Assembly: GCA_012839485.1 (NCBI GenBank)
Contig: DUNF01000058.1
Coordinates: 3,235 to 67,234, forward strand
Origin: Acholeplasmataceae bacterium
GTDB lineage: Bacteria; Bacillota_I; Bacilli_A; ML615J-28; CAG-698
Length of the DNA stretch: 64,000 bases
Direction: 5' to 3'
Below are positions 26,206 to 35,994 of this stretch, piece after piece. Position 1 is the first letter of the stretch. Every line of letters starts with the position of its first letter. The notes below the pieces were generated by a model. It was not told the origin of the DNA. It did no database searches and saw only the letters and a list, made by a program, of their open reading frames with translations. The position numbers and the translations under genes are program-made.

Positions 26206-27200
26206 TGGCTGAAGCAAGAAAAAAATTAACTGCAGCTGAAAAAGCTCAGTTAAAAGAAGATAAAAAAGCTCTTCGTAATGCAAAACGTGCTAAACGTATT
26301 GACTCACGACCTTTCGCAGAAATAAGTACGATTAAAGTACATCGTCGTAGTAAGAAAAGAAAAAGAATTAATAGATCAGTTGGGGGAGACTTAGTACTAT
26401 TTTTCTTCCTATGTTTAGCGGGAATTTTAAGTGCATTGCCATTAGTATTAGTAATAAACAATGCCTTTAAACCTTTAGATGAGTTATTCAAGTTCCCACC
26501 AAACATTATTGTAAGAAACCCAACTTTAGATAACTTCACAGATTTGAGTGTTGCACTAGCTAACTCAACTGTTCCGTTTGCTAGATATTTATTTAATACA
26601 GTTATGGTAACAATACTTGGAACAGTAGGACACGTAGTTATTGCCTCAATGTGTGCTTATCCACTTGCAAAATATAAGATTCCAGGTGGAACGATTATCT
26701 TTACAATTATCGTTTATTCTTTAATGTTCCCAGGAGCAGTAACCTCTATTCCTAACTACATTATCTTTAACTGGATTGGTTTAATTGATAATCCACTAGC
26801 TTTAATATTGCCGATGATAGGATCATCCTTAGGATTATTCTTGATGAAACAGTTTATGTCTCAAGTACCAACGTCCTACATTGAATCGGCGAAGTTAGAT
26901 GGTGCTGGCGATTTTAAGATTTTCTGGACTATTGTTATGCCATTAGTAAAACCAGCTTGGATTACTTTAATTATTCTAGTTTTCCAAAGTTTATGGAATA
27001 CACAAGGAGCGATGTATATTTATCGTGAAGACTTTAAGATGGTAAGTTATGCCCTATCGCAAATAGCTACAGCTGGAGCTGCAAGATCGGGTACATTAGC
27101 TGCGGTAAGCTTAATTATGATTACCGTACCAATAACAATGTTTATTATTTCCCAAAGTAGTATGCTTGAAACAATGGCTACAAGTGGATTAAAGGATTAA
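26205..27200 (+). CDS. Carbohydrate ABC transporter permease, MalG type
   Basis: 331 residues. A very basic N-terminus of about 60 residues precedes six membrane helices. The EAA motif reads YIESAKLDGAGDFKIFWTIVMPLVKP. It begins on the last base of the preceding permease stop region (TAATG). It is paired with the upstream MalF-type permease for sugar import. Confidence 0.9.
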   Translation: MAEARKKLTAAEKAQLKEDKKALRNAKRAKRIDSRPFAEISTIKVHRRSKKRKRINRSVGGDLVLFFFLCLAGILSALPLVLVINNAFKPLDELFKFPPNIIVRNPTLDNFTDLSVALANSTVPFARYLFNTVMVTILGTVGHVVIASMCAYPLAKYKIPGGTIIFTIIVYSLMFPGAVTSIPNYIIFNWIGLIDNPLALILPMIGSSLGLFLMKQFMSQVPTSYIESAKLDGAGDFKIFWTIVMPLVKPAWITLIILVFQSLWNTQGAMYIYREDFKMVSYALSQIATAGAARSGTLAAVSLIMITVPITMFIISQSSMLETMATSGLKD

Positions 27201-27203
27201 GCT

Positions 27204-28985
27204 ATGAAGAAAGTATTTTATTTGCTAATTGCTTTATTGCTACTTGGTTCTGCTGTTGTTAGTGTTAATGCTAAGGGTGGATATACTTATGACCATAAAG
27301 GTACAGCTATCCACTCAACAGTGGGAATGAGTGCAAGTACTGATGGAATCTATACGATTACATCAAATGCCTGGGAAGGAATACCAGCTGATCAATTTAC
27401 TTCTCCAGAAGACTTGTTTATATTTAAACACCCAGTTACAGGTGAAGAAACAATTTACATTATTGATTCAATCTCTAACCATTTATATGTTTTTGATAGC
27501 ACATTAACACTTAAACAAGGTAGCGATGCATCAAGAAGAACAAGAAGATATCGTATTAAAGGTGAAACTGTAGATAGGTTTTATGAAGGTGAAATTATTA
27601 CTCGTTATGAGTTTAGACCAGATACAATTACTCGTTATGAATATGATAGAGTTAAGTCTGGTACCGATACTGGTAATGAACTATTTAGAAATAAAGTTGA
27701 CTGGTTAACATTTACGGCACCACTTCAAACTCCAGTAGAAAGTAGGGGGGATAGTCAAAGATGGTATATCCAACCAAAAAATATTTCTGGTGTTTATCGT
27801 GCTTTAAGACCTTTAAGAGATGAAGGTGGATTCATTATTGAAGGTGAATATCAAGATGTTTTATATATTTGCGATAAAGGAAATAACCAAATTTTACTTT
27901 TAGATCCAGTTGATTACCACATTATTCAAGTTGTATGTCAACCAGAATCAATTGTTTTTGAAGGTAAGACATTCTCACCTTTAAAAATGGTTACTGACTC
28001 AACAGGAAGAATGTTTGTAATTTCTGAGTCTGTTTATGAAGGTATTATGCAAATGAGCTACTTTGGTGAGTTCATGAGTTATATCGGTGTTAACTATACA
28101 ACACTATCAGCTTGGGATAAGTTTTGGCGTAACTTCTCTACAGAAGAACAACTAAAACAACAAACAGCGATTGTAAATACTGAGTTTAGAAACTTATCAA
28201 TTGATGATGCTGGCTTTATCTATACTGTTTCTAGAGCAACAAAGATCTCTACTTATAGTGAAGATGCAAAAACAATGATTAAGAAGATTAACCCATCAGG
28301 TAAAGATACTTTAGTTAAAAATGGTTATCATTTGCCAGTAGGGGATATTGCATTTACACTAGAAGGTAGTAGTGCAAGTGATGGAATTTCAATTTCATCA
28401 AGATTTGCAGGTATTGCAATTAATGATTATGGTGTTTATACAGTAGTAGATGAAAAAGCAGGAAGATTATTTACTTATGATGATGAAGGTAACCTACTTT
28501 ACATTTCAGGTAATTCAGGACCAGAGTTAAATAACATCAACAGTCCAACTGCTGTTCGTTATCAAGGTGAAAATATCTTAGTACTTGATAAATACAATAA
28601 AGCAGTTATTCGCTTTGAACCAACTGATATTGCAAAGATTATTAATCAAGCAGTTAAATATCAATACAATGGTCAATTGGCTGAAGCAGCAGAAGAGTGG
28701 AAGAACGTAGTTTCAGAAAACCCTAACTATGAGCTTGCTTATATTGGTATTGGTAAATCATTGTTAAACGAAAATAGATATCAAGATGCTATGGCTAACT
28801 TCCGTTTAGGATTTGAAACTAGTTATTATTCAAATGCTTATCAAAGATATCGTGATCGTGAAATTAAACTTAACTTTACAGCATTTGCTGTTTTAGCAAT
28901 CGGAGCAGCTTTAATTTTAGTTGCTAGAAGTAAGATAGCAGAGCTACCAAGGAAAGACATTATTAGAATTGCAGGTGAAGATTAA
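27204..28985 (+). CDS. Exported NHL-like beta-propeller protein with TPR and C-terminal membrane anchor
   Basis: 593 residues. A signal peptide (KKVFYLLIALLLLGSAVVSVNA) is followed by a propeller-like region with NHL-type repeats (EDLFIFKHPVTGEETIYIIDSISNHLYVFD, DVLYICDKGNNQILLLDP, AGIAINDYGVYTVVDEKAGRLFTYDDEGNLL). A short TPR segment (AEEWKNVVSENPNYELAYIGIGKSLLNENRYQDAMANF) leads to a membrane helix (FAVLAIGAALILVA). It probably sits outside the membrane as a scaffold or glycan-binding partner of the transporter; the function is unknown. Confidence 0.75.
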   Translation: MKKVFYLLIALLLLGSAVVSVNAKGGYTYDHKGTAIHSTVGMSASTDGIYTITSNAWEGIPADQFTSPEDLFIFKHPVTGEETIYIIDSISNHLYVFDSTLTLKQGSDASRRTRRYRIKGETVDRFYEGEIITRYEFRPDTITRYEYDRVKSGTDTGNELFRNKVDWLTFTAPLQTPVESRGDSQRWYIQPKNISGVYRALRPLRDEGGFIIEGEYQDVLYICDKGNNQILLLDPVDYHIIQVVCQPESIVFEGKTFSPLKMVTDSTGRMFVISESVYEGIMQMSYFGEFMSYIGVNYTTLSAWDKFWRNFSTEEQLKQQTAIVNTEFRNLSIDDAGFIYTVSRATKISTYSEDAKTMIKKINPSGKDTLVKNGYHLPVGDIAFTLEGSSASDGISISSRFAGIAINDYGVYTVVDEKAGRLFTYDDEGNLLYISGNSGPELNNINSPTAVRYQGENILVLDKYNKAVIRFEPTDIAKIINQAVKYQYNGQLAEAAEEWKNVVSENPNYELAYIGIGKSLLNENRYQDAMANFRLGFETSYYSNAYQRYRDREIKLNFTAFAVLAIGAALILVARSKIAELPRKDIIRIAGED

Positions 28986-29002
28986 TGGAAGGAAAACAAA
29001 TT

Positions 29003-29710
29003 ATGACAACTGAAGTTTCTAAAAAAGAAAAGTTTCTTAATATTGTAAAGCTTGTTTTATCTAAAATCTCACAATTCTTTAAGTTTTTATGGAATGAAGG
29101 AGTTAAGTTTCCTGTTTATATTTTGTTCCAACCTTTTAAAGGATTTGATGAATTTAAGAGATATAAAAGAGCAAAGATGAGTTTAGCTATTACTTACATT
29201 GTTCTTTATATTCTTTTAAGTATTATGGATTTCCATTATTCAGGTTTTATTGTAAACCAAAGAGACATTACTGATTTAAATACGATAGCAGAAATAGGAT
29301 ATGTAGTTGTACCCTTAGTTGTTTTAGTAGTTGCTAACTGGTCAGTTACAACACTATTTGATGGTAAAGGGACGATGAAAGATATTTTCTTACTTACTAG
29401 TTATGCTCTATTTCCAATGATAGTTACTAAATTCTTTGGAATTTTTGTAAGTAATATTATCGTAGCTAAAGAAGTAGGTATCTATAGTTTAATTATGGGT
29501 ATTGGAGCTTTTGGTAGTGCTTATTTCCTTTTCGTTGGTTGGATGGCTATTCATGAGTACGGTTTAGTAAAATGTGTCTTAATGGCAGTGTTTACTTTAG
29601 TTGCAGCTATCGTAATTTTATTTGCTGTTGCTTTACTATTTGATTTATACCGTAGAATCTTTAGTTTCGTATACACAGTATATCGAGAGATATCCTTAAG
29701 ATATTTCTAG
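29003..29710 (+). CDS. Yip1-domain-like membrane protein
   Basis: 235 residues from the ATG at 29003, which follows GGAAGGA; an in-frame ATG at 28985 overlapping the previous stop is the alternative. After a 35-residue cytoplasmic stretch there are about five membrane helices (AITYIVLYILLSIM, GYVVVPLVVLVVANWSVTTLF, LTSYALFPMIVTKFFG, and two near the end). VANWSVTTLFDGKGTMKDIFLLTSYALFPM is the Yip1-like signature. Its role next to surface ABC systems is unknown. Confidence 0.72.
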   Translation: MTTEVSKKEKFLNIVKLVLSKISQFFKFLWNEGVKFPVYILFQPFKGFDEFKRYKRAKMSLAITYIVLYILLSIMDFHYSGFIVNQRDITDLNTIAEIGYVVVPLVVLVVANWSVTTLFDGKGTMKDIFLLTSYALFPMIVTKFFGIFVSNIIVAKEVGIYSLIMGIGAFGSAYFLFVGWMAIHEYGLVKCVLMAVFTLVAAIVILFAVALLFDLYRRIFSFVYTVYREISLRYF

Positions 29711-29725
29711 AAGGAGGAAAATAAG

Positions 29726-32700
29726 TTGAAAATTATTAGATTAAGACATATTGTTTTAGGTCTATTAGTTATAGCAATTGGTATTACTTTAAGTGTTTAC
29801 TTTATTGGTGGCCTAAAGGCAACAACTATTAGCTATGATAATAAAGAATTCAATTCTGAAGAATTTTTGCTTGATTTTTCTCATCTAGAACAATATGATC
29901 GTAAAATTACTTTTAAGGCAGGATTTCCTGCAAGTGATATTGACAATGTAGCTAATGCATTACAAACAGCAGGTTACAAAGTTGAAAAAACAGATTACTA
30001 TGGCAATACAGCAATCTACCTTAACTTAAATGTTGGTTATAATGAAGAAGACATTGCTAATGAAATGTATATTGCTCAACTTGCTATTGCTAGACTTTTT
30101 GAAGCTGGTGATTTTGATATGGTCATCTATGAAGATGATTTAGGTGAACCAGGAGTTGACAACTTAAAAATTGTAGCAACAACAGACAAGGGCAAAGCTG
30201 CTTTTCAAAAGATTGTAGATAAATTAACTGCATTAAACTTCTTTGATACTTACGAAACAGCTATTATTCAAGTACCTAAAGAAGGTGGAGAAGAAGGTGA
30301 AATGGAAGATCAAGAAATCGTTCTTCCAAATAATACTAATATAGATTTTGATAATCATACTATTGTTTTCGATTATCCAATTAAGTTAATTGAAACTAAG
30401 ATGTCAGAACTAGCAATAGTTCAAAAAGCAATTCCAGATCCAGATGAAGAAGTTCTTGCAAATATTCGTCAAGATACACAAAGAGCAGTTAGTATTTTAA
30501 ATGATATTGCTGAGTCAATTGTTTTAAATTCAGTTTTAGATAGCATTGAATATCAAACATCAATTTTTGAAGAAGAAAGAATTGTAGCTCAAAATGAAAA
30601 GTTTACAATGTATATTAACGAAAAAACAACGGCTATTTCGATTGGTTTAAATTCAACTGGAACACCAAAGAAAGTTGGTGGACTTCAAGTTCAAGATAAA
30701 AATGGCTTCTCAGTATATGAATCATTTAATGTTTTATATCAGTTAAGTGATTACACAAACGAAAGAGGCGAATTAGTTAGTGGTGATGTTTTTAGACTTC
30801 GTTATTTTGGTCGAAGCGGAAAAGTTTCAGCAACAGCTTTAGGAACATATTCGAAGAGTGTAGCTTATATGGACTTAATTAAAGGTATGGCTACAAAACA
30901 CTACAAGATTAATTATGCTGGGGATAACAAAGTTCAAGTTTTATATGAAGTTGGTGAATTTACTAACGCTAACAACTTCTTCCCTAAATATATTGAAAGA
31001 GAAGTATTTGAAGATGTAGTTAGAGGTAACACTTGGATTACAAAAGTTGTATCATCTGAGCGTGATTCACAAGGTCATTTTAATTTAATTTATCGTGAAA
31101 ATGGTGTTACAACAAACGAAGAAGCTGCAAATTATATTGAAGCAAATGGTTTAGGTAAAGCAACACCAGCTTATAGTGCTGATGGTACTAATACTTTCTT
31201 AGGCTATTGGGATTTAAGTGGATTGCTTTGGACAGAAGCAGATTATGAAGATGGTAAAGTAACTATAGATAAAGTTGGAAAACCAAAGTTGGTTGTGGGG
31301 GTAAACTGCAATACTAAAGATTCTCCTGTTCGAGTTAACCCATTCTTAACAGCGGCTAATATTAAGTCAATTATGGATGGTAACTATGAACTTATCTATA
31401 ACATAACTACTAATGAAACAAATAAAAACTATATTCACTATACAGAAAATAGCTCTAAGACTTATGAGAATAAGGCTACATCAGAAGCAAGAAGAAATGA
31501 ATTATATATGTTCTTATATGATACTAGTCCAACTAACTATATGAGAACTAGTACTTCGGTTATAGATAAATATGATGATAGTAAAATTGTTTATTATGAA
31601 GGTAAACCAGTAGTTCAAGGTGGAGTTCCACTAAGAGACGCAGAAGGAAACTATGTTTATGATCAACTAGGTAATCCAGTTCGTGCTCAATTTAGTGAAC
31701 CTTTCTTAGCAGCTGAAGGCGAAGAAAGAAGAAATATTGTAGAAGAGCAAAACAGGATTTACCAACAAAGTGCCGCTTCCGCAAGTGCGATTTTCCAAGT
31801 TGGAGTTCAATACGAGCTTACATTAAATGGTTTAAAATTTGATGTTTTACACGATTCAATTAAAGAAGGCGCTAGTGGTGAAGATGGTTATCCTCATGAA
31901 TTCAAAATTTCAAGTATTGAAGTTTTACCTTTCTTTAATAAAAACTTTGACCATAACTCTGAAGGGGAAATTATTATCCCTGATGGTAGTGGAGCTGTTA
32001 TTAGTTTTAATAGTGATAAACAAGATCAATTCGTAGCGGGTTATCAACCGAAAAAGATTTATGGTTTTGATAAATCGCAAATCTTACGTACAGCACCAGC
32101 TGATGTTCAAACAATAATGCTACCAATGTATGCTTATTTAGATAAGACAGAAAATGTTGGGGTTATTGGTATTATTGAATCTGCTCCAAGTCATCATAGT
32201 ATTGTAGCTGACTTTATGAGAACAAGAACAGCAGGTAGTTCAAACTATGTTAACTATGAAGTAAGTATGAGAGATTCTGAGTTTGTAAATGTTGGAAGAT
32301 CATGGTATGTATCTTCATATCAAAAATGGTCAAAATCGATGATTCCTACGGACTTATCATATTACTTCCAGTTCATTGTTCCAGAAACAATTGAAGATGG
32401 GGAAGTAAAATCAAATGCTAACTTTAATTATGTAGAGGTAGCAAAGCAATATCGTCGTTATTTAATTAACAAATATAATTTAAAAGAAATTGATAAAACT
32501 AAGACTAATGTAGTTAATCTAAACTTCTTAGGTGCTTTTGAAAAAGATACAATGACAGCTGGATTTGTTTATCAAAAAACACATAGTCTAACAACTTTTG
32601 AAGAAGCACAAGAGATTATTGAAATCTTAAAAGAAAAAGGTGTAAAAAACTTTAGTGTTAGTTATACATCATGGACTAAAGATGAGATGGAACCTAAAGC

Positions 32701-33679
32701 AAGAAAAGATATTAGAATTTCTAACGTTTTAGGTGGAACAAAAGGCTTTAAAAAGTTAAGTGAATTCTTAACTGAGAACAATATTAATTTCTATCCAGAA
32801 GTTAATGTTTCTACAAACCAAGGATATGACTATCCATTTGGTATGAGAAAGTACAATGCTAAGAGTGTAAGTAATACAGAAACTGTATATTATCCTTATG
32901 TAGTACCTACTGGTAGATTTGATCGTTCTCTTGCTCCGATTTATCATATTTCACCTCGTTTTTATCAATCATACTTTAATAAATACTTAGCTAATTATGA
33001 GAAACTTAACACTTCGGGTATTTACTTATCTGATTTAGGTAACTTAAAAGTTTCATCATATGATAATAAAAAAGAAATTTTTACTGCTGTTGGTCAAGAT
33101 TATCAAATAGCTACATTAGACATAGCTAAAGAGTCTGGTAAAAAGGTAATGCTTAAAAATCCGTTTGATTACGCATTACAATATGCAAATATTATTGTTG
33201 ATGCACCAGTTACTACAACTTTATATCCAGCAGTAGAGCATTCGATTCCTTTATATCAATTAGCATTAAGTGGATTAGTTGACTATACAACAACTACAGT
33301 TAACTATAACAATCAACAATCTTATCGTTGGTATCTATTAAAAGCTTTGGAGACTGGTTCGAATTTGAACTTCGTAATTTCATATGCGGATACTAATACC
33401 TTACTAACGACTGATTATACAGAGTACTTTAATACTTACTTCCTAAACTGGGAAAACAAAATTGTTGAGATGAATCAAAGAATCAATGAGGCAGGAATTC
33501 ACCAAGGAAGATTAGTAGACCATAAGTACATTACAGACAACGTAGTTCAATCTACGTATGCAAATGATTTGGGTGTTGTTTGTAGAGTTATTATTAACTA
33601 TGCCAATAGCCAATACTTAGATAGCGTAAATGGAATTTCCATTGCTGCAAATGACTATGTCATCTTGGAAGGAGAATAA
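29726..33679 (+). CDS. DUF5696 membrane-anchored surface protein
   Basis: 1317 residues from a TTG start with AAGGAGGAAA upstream. One N-terminal helix (about 8-28) anchors a large extracellular part. The block EGEIIIPDGSGAVISFN followed by VMLPMYAYLDKTENVGVIGIIES-like sequence is typical of DUF5696 proteins found beside carbohydrate ABC permeases. The last ~400 residues look like a TIM barrel (EEAQEIIEILKEKGVKNFSVSY, NINFYPEVNVS, GIYLSDLG, ANIIVDAPV), suggesting a glycoside-hydrolase-like fold. No activity can be named. In other bacteria, by recall, it accompanies Yip1, NHL and permease genes as here. Confidence 0.78.
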   Translation: MKIIRLRHIVLGLLVIAIGITLSVYFIGGLKATTISYDNKEFNSEEFLLDFSHLEQYDRKITFKAGFPASDIDNVANALQTAGYKVEKTDYYGNTAIYLNLNVGYNEEDIANEMYIAQLAIARLFEAGDFDMVIYEDDLGEPGVDNLKIVATTDKGKAAFQKIVDKLTALNFFDTYETAIIQVPKEGGEEGEMEDQEIVLPNNTNIDFDNHTIVFDYPIKLIETKMSELAIVQKAIPDPDEEVLANIRQDTQRAVSILNDIAESIVLNSVLDSIEYQTSIFEEERIVAQNEKFTMYINEKTTAISIGLNSTGTPKKVGGLQVQDKNGFSVYESFNVLYQLSDYTNERGELVSGDVFRLRYFGRSGKVSATALGTYSKSVAYMDLIKGMATKHYKINYAGDNKVQVLYEVGEFTNANNFFPKYIEREVFEDVVRGNTWITKVVSSERDSQGHFNLIYRENGVTTNEEAANYIEANGLGKATPAYSADGTNTFLGYWDLSGLLWTEADYEDGKVTIDKVGKPKLVVGVNCNTKDSPVRVNPFLTAANIKSIMDGNYELIYNITTNETNKNYIHYTENSSKTYENKATSEARRNELYMFLYDTSPTNYMRTSTSVIDKYDDSKIVYYEGKPVVQGGVPLRDAEGNYVYDQLGNPVRAQFSEPFLAAEGEERRNIVEEQNRIYQQSAASASAIFQVGVQYELTLNGLKFDVLHDSIKEGASGEDGYPHEFKISSIEVLPFFNKNFDHNSEGEIIIPDGSGAVISFNSDKQDQFVAGYQPKKIYGFDKSQILRTAPADVQTIMLPMYAYLDKTENVGVIGIIESAPSHHSIVADFMRTRTAGSSNYVNYEVSMRDSEFVNVGRSWYVSSYQKWSKSMIPTDLSYYFQFIVPETIEDGEVKSNANFNYVEVAKQYRRYLINKYNLKEIDKTKTNVVNLNFLGAFEKDTMTAGFVYQKTHSLTTFEEAQEIIEILKEKGVKNFSVSYTSWTKDEMEPKARKDIRISNVLGGTKGFKKLSEFLTENNINFYPEVNVSTNQGYDYPFGMRKYNAKSVSNTETVYYPYVVPTGRFDRSLAPIYHISPRFYQSYFNKYLANYEKLNTSGIYLSDLGNLKVSSYDNKKEIFTAVGQDYQIATLDIAKESGKKVMLKNPFDYALQYANIIVDAPVTTTLYPAVEHSIPLYQLALSGLVDYTTTTVNYNNQQSYRWYLLKALETGSNLNFVISYADTNTLLTTDYTEYFNTYFLNWENKIVEMNQRINEAGIHQGRLVDHKYITDNVVQSTYANDLGVVCRVIINYANSQYLDSVNGISIAANDYVILEGE

Positions 33680-33681
33680 TT

Positions 33682-34917
33682 ATGAATCAAAATCAAACTA
33701 AAAAAACCTTCAAAGAAAAATGGAATGACTATTTTGCTAGGAGAAGATATTATATTGCTTTAGAAGAACAAGCAAAGCAAGATAAAATCCAAGCCAAAAG
33801 AGAAAAAGAGATGCAAAAGCAACTTGAAAAAGATCAAAAAGCTCAAGCTAGAAGAGACAAAGTTACTTGGTATAAAAAAGTTAAATGGGCAATTCAAGAC
33901 TTTTTCCATAAGATTAACAACTCAAAACCAGTTGTAAAGGTAAAAGATGCTTTATCTTTTGTTCCAAGAAAACTAACTAGGAATTTAACTCATAGAAAAA
34001 AGAAAGCTTTATGGGGAGTTGTCTTTGTAATTCCGCTAATTATTGGTTTTGGTTATTTCTTCTTAATTCCGTTTATTACAACTGTTTTCTATAGTTTTTC
34101 TCATATTCAAACGATAGGTTTAAATCCTGTTACAGGAGATAATATGGGAGTTATTACTGAAAATATTGGTTTTGATAACTATCAATTTGTTTGGAATCAA
34201 CATTCTACATTCAGACAAAGATTATTAACTTCATTTGGTAACACTTTACTTGAAGTACCATTAGTATTAATTTTCAGTTTAATTATCGCAGTTGTTTTAA
34301 ATACACAATTTCCTGGCCGTAGTTTTGTAAGAGCAGTCTTCTTTATGCCAGTTATCTTTAACTCACAAGCAGTTGAAGTTGCAATGAAAACAGGAGCAGA
34401 ATTAACAGCTGCTACTGCAGAAACAACAAGTACAATGTTCCAAGGTGGATTTGACTTTAGTTTCTTCTTACTCGAAGCGGGAGTTCCGGGAGGTGTTGTA
34501 ACCTTCTTGGGCAATGTAACGTCCTCGATTTATGATGTAATTACATATTCGGGGGTTCAAATCTTAATTTTCTTAAGTGCGATTCAATCAGTTCCTAAAC
34601 ATCTATATGAAGCAGCTAAAATGGAGGGGGCAACTCAATATGAAATCTTCTGGAAAATTACTTTCCCAATGGTTTCACCATTAATGCTTACGGCAGGTGT
34701 TTATACTGTTGTTGACTCCTTCTTACGAAGTGATCTCTTAAGTATTTTAGATTATTATTCAGTAAATAACTTTGTAGCCTTAACTGGTGGTTTAGGTATG
34801 GTTACTGCTCATGGTATTCATGCGGCTATGAGCTGGTTATTCTGTTTATCATCAATCATACTAATATCTTTAGTATTGATTGTAATATCAAGGGTGGTGT
34901 TCTATTATGACGAGTAA
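33682..34917 (+). CDS. Carbohydrate ABC transporter permease, MalF type (second pair)
   Basis: 411 residues. A long, highly charged N-terminal region of about 100 residues (KQDKIQAKREKEMQKQLEKDQKAQARR, coiled-coil-like) precedes six membrane helices. The EAA motif is YEAAKMEGATQYEIFWKITFPMVSP. A loop of about 45 residues between helices (MKTGAELTAATAETTSTMFQGG...) is larger than usual. It overlaps the next permease by 11 bases. Confidence 0.88.
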   Translation: MNQNQTKKTFKEKWNDYFARRRYYIALEEQAKQDKIQAKREKEMQKQLEKDQKAQARRDKVTWYKKVKWAIQDFFHKINNSKPVVKVKDALSFVPRKLTRNLTHRKKKALWGVVFVIPLIIGFGYFFLIPFITTVFYSFSHIQTIGLNPVTGDNMGVITENIGFDNYQFVWNQHSTFRQRLLTSFGNTLLEVPLVLIFSLIIAVVLNTQFPGRSFVRAVFFMPVIFNSQAVEVAMKTGAELTAATAETTSTMFQGGFDFSFFLLEAGVPGGVVTFLGNVTSSIYDVITYSGVQILIFLSAIQSVPKHLYEAAKMEGATQYEIFWKITFPMVSPLMLTAGVYTVVDSFLRSDLLSILDYYSVNNFVALTGGLGMVTAHGIHAAMSWLFCLSSIILISLVLIVISRVVFYYDE

Positions 34918-35941
34918 ACAAAAAATTGTAGTACCACAAGAATATTATTCTAAACCTGTTTTAACTGAGCATGAAAAAAAGACAAGAAGAAAAGTTTATG
35001 CCCAAAAAGTTGGTGGTAGAGCTGGTAGAATTTTTAGAACGCTTATTTTAATAGGATTATGTTTTGTAATTCTTTTACCGATTTTCCAAAAATTCTCTTA
35101 TGCGTTTAGATCACCTAACGACTTAACTAATCCTCAAGTTGTTTGGATTCCATCTGAATTTAGTACAGCTAATATTGGTTTAGCCATGGACTTACTTGAT
35201 TATTGGCCTACTTTAGTAAGAACTACACTTCTTTCTTTAGCAGTAATGTTTATCCAAGTTATGGCATCAGCAATAGCCGGTTATGCTTTTGCTAAGTTAA
35301 GATTTAAAGGAAGTAATATTCTCTTTTATCTTATTCTCTTTACCTTAGTTGTACCGAATGAGACTTTACATGTTTCAAGATCGTTATTCTTAGTTAACAC
35401 AACATTTTTTGGTATAAAGTTGATGGGAACAGTACTATCCATATTTATCCTATCAGCATTTGGTCAAGGAATAAGATCAGCGATTTTCATTTATCTTTTC
35501 AGACAGTTCTTTAGAAATATACCAGCAGAACTAGAAGAATCTGCGCAAGTGGATGGTGCTGGTGTTATTAGAACATTCTGGAGTGTAATGTTACCAAACG
35601 CTAGAGGAGCGATAGTTGTTGTGGCATTGTTTGCTTTTGTATGGCAATGGAATGATTATTACTTTGCGAGATTGTTTAGTATCGTTCAATCATATCCGGT
35701 ATTAGCAGCTCGTTTAGGGGAAGGAACGGATCGTTTGTTTACGGTTATTAGTGGTTGGGTAGCCAAAGGTAAACCCATCTTTGATACTTTAACGGATGAA
35801 GCTTTAGCGACCGATCCGATGTTCTATGGATTAATTGCGAATACTGCAGCACTACTAATGATGCTACCGTTATTAATCGGTTATTTCTTCGTTCAAAAAC
35901 AATTTGTAGAGGGAATTGAAAGAACCGGAATCACGGGATAA
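34907..35941 (+). CDS. Carbohydrate ABC transporter permease, MalG type (second pair)
   Basis: 344 residues, six membrane helices. The EAA motif is LEESAQVDGAGVIRTFWSVMLPNARG. An ATGA-type overlap couples it to the upstream permease. This second pair might serve the solute-binding protein at 39314, or the same anchored one at 21947. It is the last gene of the operon. Confidence 0.88.
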   Translation: MTSKQKIVVPQEYYSKPVLTEHEKKTRRKVYAQKVGGRAGRIFRTLILIGLCFVILLPIFQKFSYAFRSPNDLTNPQVVWIPSEFSTANIGLAMDLLDYWPTLVRTTLLSLAVMFIQVMASAIAGYAFAKLRFKGSNILFYLILFTLVVPNETLHVSRSLFLVNTTFFGIKLMGTVLSIFILSAFGQGIRSAIFIYLFRQFFRNIPAELEESAQVDGAGVIRTFWSVMLPNARGAIVVVALFAFVWQWNDYYFARLFSIVQSYPVLAARLGEGTDRLFTVISGWVAKGKPIFDTLTDEALATDPMFYGLIANTAALLMMLPLLIGYFFVQKQFVEGIERTGITG

Positions 35942-35944
35942 ATA

Positions 35945-35978
35945 AAAGGTGCTATTTTATAAATAGCACCTTTCTTTT
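35945..35978 (+). terminator. Strong terminator of the GH20/ABC operon
   Basis: A 13-bp stem, AAAGGTGCTATTT with AAATAGCACCTTT, and a 3-base loop are followed by CTTTT. No convincing promoter was seen between this hairpin and the nagZ-nagB start, so that gene may depend on read-through or on a weak promoter inside 35900-35990. Confidence 0.85.
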
Positions 35979-35994
35979 GTTTAAGGAGGATTTG

